Of a DNA stretch of 64,000 nt, positions 57,425 through 64,000 are shown in pieces. Position 1 is the stretch's first letter; every line of letters begins with the position of its first letter. The stretch is taken from contig NZ_JAHLME010000001.1 in assembly GCF_018919395.1 (NCBI RefSeq), positions 992,001 to 1,056,000 of the forward strand, written 5' to 3'. The position numbers were made by a program, and so were the translations under genes. Source of the DNA: Geomonas azotofigens (lineage in GTDB: Bacteria; Desulfobacterota; Desulfuromonadia; Geobacterales; Geobacteraceae). The notes beneath the pieces were generated by a model. The model did no database searches. It had not been told where the DNA came from and was given only the letters and a program-made list of their open reading frames with translations.

Positions 57425-58930
57425 ATGAACCGCATCATCGACATCACCGAACTGGCTTTGCGCGATGCCCACCAGAGCCTGATAGCCACCCGCCTGGGCA
57501 TCGACGACATGATCCCTGCCTGCGAGGACCTCGACAGCGCGGGCTTCTGGTCCCTGGAGTGCTGGGGTGGCGCCACCTACGACGCCTGCATCAGGTTCCT
57601 GAACGAGGACCCGTGGGTGCGGCTGCGCACCTTCAAGTCGCTCATGCCCAAGACCCCGCTGCAGATGCTGCTGCGCGGCCAGAACCTGCTCGGCTACCGG
57701 CACTACCAGGACGAGGTGGTGGATCGCTTCGTCCAGAAGAGCGCCGAGAACGGCATCGACGTCTTCCGCCTCTTCGACGCTCTCAATGACCTGCGCAACC
57801 TGGAGCGCTCGGTCAAGGCCGTGAAGAAGGCAGGCAAGCATGCCCAAGGGGCCATTTCCTACACCGTGAGCCCGATCCACACCACCCAGGCATACCTGGA
57901 CCAGGCCAAACGCCTGGTGGAGATGGGGTGCGATTCGATCTGCATCAAGGACATGGCGGCGCTTATCAAGCCGCAGGCGGCCTACGAGCTTGTGCGCGGC
58001 ATTAAAGAGCATTGCGGTGAGCAGACGCGCGTGCAGTTGCACGTCCACGCCACCACCGGCGTTACCATGGTGAGCCTGATGAAGGCGGTGGAAGCGGGGG
58101 TGGACTGCGTCGACACGGCGGTCAGTTCCATGTCGCTGGGACCGGGACACAACCCGACCGAGAGCTTCGTGGAGATGCTGGAGCATACCGGCAATGCCAC
58201 CAGGATCGATCTCGGTCGCATGCTGCGCGTGAAAGAACATTTCTCCAAGATCCTGCCGCGCTACCGCGAATTCCTCTCCACCGTGACTGGCGTCGAGACC
58301 GAGATATTCAGGAGCCAGATCCCGGGGGGCATGCTCTCCAACATGGAAAGCCAGCTGAAGCAGCAGGGGGCGGCCGACCGGATGCACGAGGTGCTGGACG
58401 AGATCCCGGTGGTGCGCAAGGATACCGGCTACGTGCCGCTGGTGACCCCCACCAGCCAGATCGTCGGCACCCAGGCGGTGCTGAACACGCTGATGGGGCG
58501 CTACAAGGTGCTGACCGGCGAGTTCGCCGACCTGATGCTCGGCTACTACGGAGCGGCGCCCGGTGAGCTGAACCCGGAGGTGGTGGAGATGGCCCGTCGC
58601 CACGCGAAGAAGGAGCCGATCAATGTCCGCCCCGCTGATCTGCTCGAGCCGGAATGGGACAAGCTGCGGGCGGCGGCGCTGCCCTTGGAGGGGTGTGACG
58701 GCAGCGACGAGGACGTGCTCACTTATGCCCTCTTCCCGCAGGTGGCGCCCAAGTTCTTCGCCAGCAGGCACGAGGGGCCGCGAAACGTCGGCAAGGACCC
58801 CGCCACCGGCGCGTCCGAAACCAGCATTCCGGAGGGGCACCCCGGTAAGATCACCGGTCCGGTAACCTACACGGTCACCCTGAGCGGGCAGCAGCACAAG
58901 GTTACCGTGGCACCGTACGGCCAGGAATAG
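57425..58930 (+). CDS. Methylmalonyl-CoA carboxytransferase 5S-type subunit
   Basis: A 501-residue carboxyltransferase. It begins IIDITELALRDAHQSLIATR with metal-binding Asp and later HVHATTG; the active-site Lys is in CIKDMAALIKP; the PYC_OADA domain follows from about residue 300. It exchanges a carboxyl group between biotin and pyruvate/oxaloacetate. The 12S, small and 1.3S subunit genes follow, and no sodium-pump beta subunit is present, so a soluble transcarboxylase is more likely than oxaloacetate decarboxylase. GGGGGAG precedes the ATG. Confidence 0.9.
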   Translation: MNRIIDITELALRDAHQSLIATRLGIDDMIPACEDLDSAGFWSLECWGGATYDACIRFLNEDPWVRLRTFKSLMPKTPLQMLLRGQNLLGYRHYQDEVVDRFVQKSAENGIDVFRLFDALNDLRNLERSVKAVKKAGKHAQGAISYTVSPIHTTQAYLDQAKRLVEMGCDSICIKDMAALIKPQAAYELVRGIKEHCGEQTRVQLHVHATTGVTMVSLMKAVEAGVDCVDTAVSSMSLGPGHNPTESFVEMLEHTGNATRIDLGRMLRVKEHFSKILPRYREFLSTVTGVETEIFRSQIPGGMLSNMESQLKQQGAADRMHEVLDEIPVVRKDTGYVPLVTPTSQIVGTQAVLNTLMGRYKVLTGEFADLMLGYYGAAPGELNPEVVEMARRHAKKEPINVRPADLLEPEWDKLRAAALPLEGCDGSDEDVLTYALFPQVAPKFFASRHEGPRNVGKDPATGASETSIPEGHPGKITGPVTYTVTLSGQQHKVTVAPYGQE

Positions 58931-58958
58931 ACGCCGCACCCGCCAAAGGAGCGTGCTC

Positions 58959-60503
58959 ATGTCGATAGAGGAAAAGGTCAAGGAACTGAATGAGAGGAAA
59001 GAGAGGCTGAAGCTGGGGGGAGGGCGTGCGAAGATCGATCAGCAGCACGCCCAGCAGAGCCTCACCGCGCGGGAGCGCATCGAGACGCTGCTCGACAAGG
59101 ACAGCTTTCAAGAGGTGGGCCTCTTCGCCAGGCACCGCTGCACCAACTTCGGCATGGCGGGCAAGGAATTCCCGGCGGAAGGCGTCGTGACGGGCGCGGG
59201 CACAGTGGGCGGTCGGCTGGTGCACTTGGCCAGCCAGGATTTCACCGTGGCAGGCGGCTCGGCGGGGGAGGTTCACAGCGACAAGATCGTACAGTCCATG
59301 CAATCCGCCTTAAAGACCGGCACCCCCTTCGTCTTCATGAACGATTCCGGCGGCGCGCGCATCCAGGAAGGGATCGACTCCCTGGCCGGCTACGGCAAGA
59401 TCTTCTACCACAACGTGATGCTCTCCGGCGTGGTGCCCCAGATCTCGCTTATCTGCGGCCCCTGCGCCGGTGGTGCCGCCTACAGCCCGGCGCTCACCGA
59501 TTTCATCATTCAGACCGCCGGTGCGCGCATGTTCATTACCGGCCCCTCGGTCATCAAGGAAGCGACCGGCGAGGAGATCACCGCCGAGGCGCTTGGCGGG
59601 CCTCTGTCCCAGATGAACTACGCCGGCGTCGCCCACTTCGTGGCCGAAAACGACCTGGTGGCGCTGCGCATCTGCAAGCGGCTGCTTTCCTTCCTGCCAT
59701 CCAACAACCTCGAAGACCCGCCGCAGCTGCAAGCCGACGACATCGTGGTGCCGGACAAGACGTTGAACACACTGGTTCCGACGGACCCGAAGAAGGGGTA
59801 CGACGTGCGCCAGGTCATCACCCGCCTGGTGGACGGAGGTGACTTCCTGGAGGTCCAGCCGCTGTTCGCGCCCAACATCGTGGTCGGCTTTGCCCGCATC
59901 CTGGGGCGGAGCGTGGGCATGGTGGCCAACCAGCCGAGCGTGCTGGCCGGCGCCCTCGACATCAACGCCTCCGACAAGGGAGCCCGCTTCGTCCGCTTCT
60001 GCAATGCGTTCAACATCCCGCTGATCACGCTGGTCGACGTCCCGGGGTTCCTGCCGGGCGTGCAGCAGGAGCAGGGAGGCATCATCCGCCACGGCGCCAA
60101 GATGCTGTTCGCGTACTCGGCGGCAACGGTACCCAAGGTTACCGTGATCATGCGCAAGGCCTACGGCGGCGCCTTCCTGGCCATGTGCGGCAAGGAACTG
60201 GAAACCGACCGCGTCTTCGCCTGGCCCACCGCCGAAATTGCCGTGATGGGGCCCAAGGGGGCGGTCAACGTCATCTTCAGAAACGAGATCGCGCAGGCTG
60301 AGGACGCGAAGAAGAGGCGGCAGGAATTAATCGAGTCTTACCAGAGCACCTTCGCCACGCCCTACGCGGCGGCGGGGAGGAGGGACGTAGATGACATCAT
60401 CGAGCCCGCCGAGACCAGGCGCCACCTGGCCATGACGCTCGACATCCTGCACACTAAGCGCGAGTTCCGGCCCATGAAGAAGCACGGGCTGATTCCGCTG
60501 TAA
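58959..60503 (+). CDS. Acyl-CoA carboxyltransferase beta (12S-type) subunit
   Basis: A 514-residue carboxyltransferase: KLGGGRAKIDQQHAQQSLTARERIE, then FTVAGGSAGEVHSDKIVQSM, the oxyanion loop ICGPCAGGAAYSPALTDFII, and the second crotonase half with VDVPGFLPGVQQEQGGIIRHGAKML. It moves a carboxyl between methylmalonyl-CoA and biotin. AAGGAG lies seven bases before ATG 58959. It is 28 bases after the 5S gene and directly before the small and 1.3S genes. Confidence 0.92.
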   Translation: MSIEEKVKELNERKERLKLGGGRAKIDQQHAQQSLTARERIETLLDKDSFQEVGLFARHRCTNFGMAGKEFPAEGVVTGAGTVGGRLVHLASQDFTVAGGSAGEVHSDKIVQSMQSALKTGTPFVFMNDSGGARIQEGIDSLAGYGKIFYHNVMLSGVVPQISLICGPCAGGAAYSPALTDFIIQTAGARMFITGPSVIKEATGEEITAEALGGPLSQMNYAGVAHFVAENDLVALRICKRLLSFLPSNNLEDPPQLQADDIVVPDKTLNTLVPTDPKKGYDVRQVITRLVDGGDFLEVQPLFAPNIVVGFARILGRSVGMVANQPSVLAGALDINASDKGARFVRFCNAFNIPLITLVDVPGFLPGVQQEQGGIIRHGAKMLFAYSAATVPKVTVIMRKAYGGAFLAMCGKELETDRVFAWPTAEIAVMGPKGAVNVIFRNEIAQAEDAKKRRQELIESYQSTFATPYAAAGRRDVDDIIEPAETRRHLAMTLDILHTKREFRPMKKHGLIPL

Positions 60504-60513
60504 GGAGGGGGCC

Positions 60514-60714
60514 GTGGAAGAACGCGCAGAGACCCACGAGGAGATAACGCCTGAGCTTCTGATGGTGATGTCGGCCTCCATTGCCGCCTACCTAGGTCGG
60601 ACGGTCCGCATCCGCAGGGCGAGGTTCGTCGACCCGATGCAGGTTAACGCGTGGGGGCAGTCGAGCCGCGTGGTGCTGCAGGCATCGCATAACATCAACG
60701 TAAGGCATTCGTGA
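60514..60714 (+). CDS. Small transcarboxylase-associated subunit (MmdD/OadG C-terminus-like)
   Basis: A 66-residue protein: EEITPELLMVMSASIAAYLG, RTVRIRRARFV and RVVLQASHNINVRHS. It resembles the soluble C-terminal part of OadG/MmdD-type subunits, without the membrane helix those have. It may help assemble the 12S and biotin subunits. The GTG start follows AAGGAGG. It lies 10 bases after the 12S gene, which argues for a real, coupled gene. Confidence 0.65.
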   Translation: MEERAETHEEITPELLMVMSASIAAYLGRTVRIRRARFVDPMQVNAWGQSSRVVLQASHNINVRHS

Positions 60715-60736
60715 TCCCTCCCAAGCGCTTCCCCCC

Positions 60737-60770
60737 TCCCAGCCTCCCCCCTCCGGGGGGAGGGGCGGGA
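60737..60770 (+). other. Intercistronic GC-rich hairpin
   Basis: CTCCC...CTCCCCCCTCC / GGGGGGAG...GGGAG between the small subunit and the biotin carrier gene. No T run; probably affects mRNA stability. Confidence 0.4.
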
Positions 60771-60812
60771 GCCGGATGTTTACAGCGAACCGAAGGTGAC
60801 AAGGAGACGACC

Positions 60813-61220
60813 GTGCAGCTGATCATGACTATTGACGGGAAGAAGTACCGGGTGGATGTGGAAGTCGAGGAGGGCGAAGAGGTGCGGTTGGCCGAGTCAT
60901 TCCCGACCACTACCGTGCAGGCTACCCCGGCGCCGATGGCAGGCATGCCGATGGCCGCCCCCACACCGGTCACCGGCGCCCCGCAGGGAGGCGTGGCCGC
61001 CGGGTCGGACAAGATCTGCCGCAGCCCGATAGCGGGCGTGGTCTTCAAGGTGGTGGCGCAGGTTGGCCAGCACCTTGAGGTGAATGATCTCCTCGTGGTC
61101 CTTGAGGCCATGAAGATGGAGACCAACATCACTGCGCACATGTCCGGCAAGGTCGAGAAGATCCTGGTATCCGTCGGCGAAGCCGTCCAGCCCGGGCAGG
61201 CCATCGCGGAGTTCGCGTGA
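60813..61220 (+). CDS. Biotin carboxyl carrier (1.3S-type) subunit
   Basis: A 135-residue protein. After an N-terminal strand region (LIMTIDGKKYRVDVEVEEGEEV) and an Ala/Pro-rich linker comes a biotinyl domain: ICRSPIAGVVFKVVAQVGQ and the biotin-Lys motif EAMKMET. It shuttles carboxybiotin between the 12S and 5S sites. I use GTG 60813, with AAGGAG six bases upstream; the longer frame overlaps the previous gene. Confidence 0.92.
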   Translation: MQLIMTIDGKKYRVDVEVEEGEEVRLAESFPTTTVQATPAPMAGMPMAAPTPVTGAPQGGVAAGSDKICRSPIAGVVFKVVAQVGQHLEVNDLLVVLEAMKMETNITAHMSGKVEKILVSVGEAVQPGQAIAEFA

Positions 61221-61340
61221 TCGGGCGGCCATTAGACGTTTAGCACCCGTCGAACCAGGAAAATTAATTGTATAGAGTTTTTCGAATATAAGCGGTACAA
61301 TCGCCCTTAGGTTGTACCAAGGCTTTAAAGGAGGCAAGCG

Positions 61341-61805
61341 ATGAGAAAGATTAGGCTGTTACTGCTGGTGTTGGTAGCCGCGTTCTTTGCTGTCTCGACC
61401 GGCTACGCCGCGGAGCACAGCTTCAAGGCGAAAATGACCCCGAAAGAGGAGGTCGGCAAGATTGACGCCAAGTCTTCGGGCAAGGCTGAATTCAAGCTCA
61501 GCAAGGACGGCAAGGAGCTGATGTACAAAGTCCACGTCAAAAACATCGTGGACGCCAGTGCGGCTCACATCCATGTCGGCAAAAAAGGCGAGAACGGCCC
61601 GCCGATCGTGGGACTCTTCAGCGGTGGCAAGAAAGGGAAATTCTCGGGCGTGCTTTCCGAGGGTAAAGTCGGTGCCAATGACCTGATGGGCGACTACAAA
61701 GGGAAATTCGACGAACTGGTCAAACTGCTCAGGTCCGGCGACACCTACGTGAACGTTCACACCGACAAGTACCCGGACGGCGAGATCCGCGGTCAGATCA
61801 AATAA
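61341..61805 (+). CDS. CHRD-domain secreted protein
   Basis: A 154-residue protein with a signal peptide ending STGYAA. The mature protein is a CHRD domain: FKAKMTPKEEVGKIDAKSSGKAEFKLSKDG, AAHIHVGKKGENGP and TYVNVHTDKYPDGEIRGQI. CHRD domains occur in chordin and in bacterial envelope proteins of unknown role. AAAGGAGG precedes the ATG, and TACAAT at 61297 may be a -10 box. Monocistronic with its own terminator. Confidence 0.9.
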   Translation: MRKIRLLLLVLVAAFFAVSTGYAAEHSFKAKMTPKEEVGKIDAKSSGKAEFKLSKDGKELMYKVHVKNIVDASAAHIHVGKKGENGPPIVGLFSGGKKGKFSGVLSEGKVGANDLMGDYKGKFDELVKLLRSGDTYVNVHTDKYPDGEIRGQIK

Positions 61806-61833
61806 CACAGCGGCTATTCCGGCTGCATCATAA

Positions 61834-61882
61834 AGCCCGCTCGGCAGCGGCCCTTTGGACCATCTGCCGACGGGCTGTTTTT
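61834..61882 (+). terminator. Rho-independent terminator after the CHRD gene
   Basis: AGCCCG-CTCGGCAG pairs with CTGCCGA-CGGGCT (to 61876), followed by GTTTTT. Confidence 0.85.
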
Positions 61883-61921
61883 CTGCGCGATTTTCCCACC
61901 TCACCTTGCGGGAGGGGGTGC

Positions 61922-63244
61922 CTAAGCCTCGTCGATCAGGACCACTTCACCCGGTTCTATATCGGGGCCGGCGGGCAGCTCTACTCCCAATATCCCCTTG
62001 GCTTCGTGCTCGGGCAACTCCTCGATCCCCTGCATCTTGCGCTGAATGCGGCGCGTCCTGGTCGCGGCGGTGTCGATGCTGGAGGAGGCCTCGTCCAGCT
62101 TCTTCCTGGTCTTTTCCAGCAGCGTCCCGAAGGTCATGAACTCGGTCTTGATGGCACCCAACAGGCGCCAGACGTCGCTGCTGCGTTTCTCGATGGCGAG
62201 CGTCTTGAAGCCGAGACTGAGCGACGAGAGCAAGGCGGCGATGGTGGTGGGGCCGGCGACGATGACCTTGTGCTCGCGCAGGATGGCGTCGAAAAGGCCC
62301 GGCCGGCTCAACACCTGCGCGTAGCTCGCCTCGTTGGCGAGGAACATGACGGCGAAGTCGGTGGTCTCGGGAGGGGCCAGGTACTTGTCGCAGATGAGCT
62401 TTGCCATCCCCTGCACCGTCTTGTCGAATTGCTTGGTCGCCTCGGCGACCGCCACCTGGTTCCCCTGCTCCTGGGCTTCCACCAGGCGCAGGAAGTCCTC
62501 CTGCGGGAACTTGGCGTCGATGGGGAGCCAGAGCGGCTTTTCGTCCCGCCCCGGTAGCCTGACCGCGAACTCGACCCGGGCATCGCTCCCGGGCTTGGTG
62601 GCCACGTTGGCGCCGTACTGGTCCGGGGTGAGGATCTGCTCCAAAAGGTTGTGCAACTGCACCTCGCCGAGGGTGCCGCGGGTCTTGATGTTGGAGAGGA
62701 CCTTTTTGAGATCGCCCACGCCGGAGGCCAGCGACTGCATCTCGCCCAGCCCCTTGTGCACCTGTTCCAACTGCCCGCTCACCTGCTTGAACGACTCGCC
62801 CAGGCGCTTTTCCAGGGTTTCGTGCAGCTTCTCGTCCACCGTGGCCCGCATCTGCTCGAGCTTCTTGGAGTTATCCTCCTGCAGCCACTTGAGCCGCACT
62901 TCCACCGTCTCGCGCAGCTTGTCCAGGCGCTGTTCGTTGCTGGCGGTGAGATTGGCGAGCTGCTGGGTGAACCCCTCCATCTGCCCTTTCTGCAGCGACG
63001 CGATATCCACCATCCTCTTTTGCACCGCTTCACCGAAGTTGCGCAGGTTCCCCCCCAACTCCTCGCGGTTACGGCGCAACTCGTCCTGCAGGGTCCGCTC
63101 CAGCCGTTCCAGCCCCTTCTCCAGCTGATCGAAGCGCGCTTCCGAGGAGGAATGCCGCTTTAGGCTCAGGTAGCACAAAAGCGTCACCACCAGCGTGGCG
63201 GCCAAAAGCAGCAGGGTAATCAATTGCAGGACGTCCGCGTTCAT
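61922..63244 (-). CDS. rmuC: DNA recombination protein RmuC
   Basis: A 440-residue protein. An N-terminal membrane helix (LITLLLLAATLVVTLLCYL) leads to a long coiled coil (about 35-180), then the RmuC nuclease-like domain: LSNIKTRGTLGEVQL, RLPGRDEKPLWLPIDAKFPQEDFLRL and VAGPTTIAALLSSLSLGFKTLAIEK. RmuC limits inversions at short repeats. It begins two bases after the stop of the alpha/beta-hydrolase gene and is co-transcribed with it. Confidence 0.93.
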   Translation of the reverse strand: MNADVLQLITLLLLAATLVVTLLCYLSLKRHSSSEARFDQLEKGLERLERTLQDELRRNREELGGNLRNFGEAVQKRMVDIASLQKGQMEGFTQQLANLTASNEQRLDKLRETVEVRLKWLQEDNSKKLEQMRATVDEKLHETLEKRLGESFKQVSGQLEQVHKGLGEMQSLASGVGDLKKVLSNIKTRGTLGEVQLHNLLEQILTPDQYGANVATKPGSDARVEFAVRLPGRDEKPLWLPIDAKFPQEDFLRLVEAQEQGNQVAVAEATKQFDKTVQGMAKLICDKYLAPPETTDFAVMFLANEASYAQVLSRPGLFDAILREHKVIVAGPTTIAALLSSLSLGFKTLAIEKRSSDVWRLLGAIKTEFMTFGTLLEKTRKKLDEASSSIDTAATRTRRIQRKMQGIEELPEHEAKGILGVELPAGPDIEPGEVVLIDEA

Positions 63245-63246
63245 GG

Positions 63247-64000
63247 TTACTCCGGCAGTGAGTTCAGGAACTCGATCATGGTCTGGTTGAAGATCTCGGG
63301 CTGTTCCATGTTCAACATGTGTCCGGCCTTGTCGATAATCCTGCTTTTGCAGCCGGCCAGGCCGTCGATGAGCACGTGGGCAACCTCCAGGGGGGCGGCG
63401 CGGTCTTCGGCTCCGGCCAGAACCAGCGAGGGGAGCTGGAAAGATTTGAGGTCCGCCACGTAATCTTTCCGGTCCCTCATCGCCAAAAGTCCCCCCGCGA
63501 GCCCCTGGGGGGCGGCGCTGCGCATCCAGGAGGTGACCAGGGCGATCAACGCGGGATTATGCTCAGCCGTTTCGGTGGCAAAAAGGAGTTCCGCGAAGAT
63601 CTTGATGACGGGGTTCGCGCCCAGCCGCTCGGCCTCGGCGGCCATGGCGCTCCTGCGCGCGCGTCCCGCCTCGTCATCCGCGTTGGCGCGGGTGGCGATG
63701 AAACAGGCGGCGCGGACCCGGTCCGGGTAGCGCTCCATGAGGTTCAACAGGACGTAGCCGCCCATGGACATGCCGCCCACCACCGCTTTCTCGATCTTTA
63801 CGGCGTCGAGGAGGGCGATCATGTCGTCGGCGAAGCGGTCCATGTTGTAGCCGGAGGCCGGAGCGTCGCTGGCGCCGAAGCCGCGCAGGTCGGGAGCGAT
63901 GACGCGGTAACCGGCCTCGGCTATCGGCTTCAACTGCGGTTGCCACATCTGCCGGTTCAGCGGAAAACCGTGGATGAGCAGGACGGCAGGGCCGGTGCCC
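63247..64000 (-). CDS. Alpha/beta-fold hydrolase (N-terminus beyond the window)
   Basis: At least 250 residues, open to the window edge. HGFPLNRQMW is the oxyanion loop, DLRGFGASDAP follows, the nucleophile is Ser in GGMSMGGYVL, and the catalytic His is in KAGHMLNMEQP. It resembles 3-oxoadipate enol-lactonase and related esterases, but the substrate is not determined. It precedes rmuC with a two-base gap. Confidence 0.87.
   Translation of the reverse strand, partial: GTGPAVLLIHGFPLNRQMWQPQLKPIAEAGYRVIAPDLRGFGASDAPASGYNMDRFADDMIALLDAVKIEKAVVGGMSMGGYVLLNLMERYPDRVRAACFIATRANADDEAGRARRSAMAAEAERLGANPVIKIFAELLFATETAEHNPALIALVTSWMRSAAPQGLAGGLLAMRDRKDYVADLKSFQLPSLVLAGAEDRAAPLEVAHVLIDGLAGCKSRIIDKAGHMLNMEQPEIFNQTMIEFLNSLPE

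Overview
The window looks like a Geobacteraceae chromosome (Geobacter/Geomonas/Citrifermentans type; inferred from content, no database search). The backbone is GC-rich with strong Shine-Dalgarno sites. It carries several sigma-54 activators, a tungsten-type aldehyde:ferredoxin oxidoreductase, a 115-kDa-class NAD glutamate dehydrogenase, a biotin transcarboxylase and CHRD/TRL-type secreted proteins. Several intergenic repeat families are scattered through it.

Layout. 1-11.6 kb: tail of an Arg/Glu-rich protein; HxlR regulator divergent from a flavodoxin-like reductase and a ferredoxin-nitroreductase; a YiiX-type hydrolase; an LplT-PlsC-Aas fusion with an amidohydrolase; a sigma-54 activator; the mqsRA toxin-antitoxin pair; a TRL lipoprotein. 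11.7-27.5 kb: an amino-acid module. On the minus strand livK-H-M-G-F, a MoaD-like carrier, AOR, NAD-GDH, a universal stress protein and a D-2-hydroxyacid dehydrogenase lie head to tail. Upstream is a PAS sigma-54 activator, and divergent from that a gabT-like aminotransferase. I read it as one pathway: uptake, transamination to a (semi)aldehyde, oxidation to the acid by AOR with ferredoxin as acceptor, and recovery of 2-oxoglutarate by GDH. Sigma-54-like promoters lie before livK and, less well matched, before gabT. 27.8-33.1 kb: Nudix hydrolase, OmpA-like protein, a receiver-DHp protein without an ATPase domain, azlCD, a lipoprotein, and a four-helix-bundle protein with a 9-bp tandem repeat.

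33.17-50.32 kb is a genomic island of about 17 kb inserted at the 3' end of a GAF/sigma-54 activator gene. Both ends carry a 28-bp repeat (26/28 identical) that encodes the same C-terminal peptide, and an identical 21-bp putative integrase arm site. The integrase lies at the right end. The island holds an AlpA-like protein, a TetR/SDR/NAD(P)-binding group, a Fic protein, a mobilization module with a frameshifted MobF relaxase, and an AT-rich block of plus-strand genes. These are Abi-alpha, a membrane protein, a second Fic, a coiled-coil membrane protein and a nucleotidyltransferase-alpha/beta-hydrolase fusion. They are punctuated by attC-like imperfect palindromes with a shared right half. I interpret this block as an integron cassette array without an integron integrase, probably carrying phage-defence genes.

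50.3-64 kb: the GAF/sigma-54 activator, a TIGR04442-like protein, a PhnP-like metallo-hydrolase, a glycosyltransferase, a tandem-repeat spacer, the 5S/12S/small subunit/1.3S transcarboxylase operon, a CHRD protein, RmuC, and an alpha/beta hydrolase cut by the window edge.
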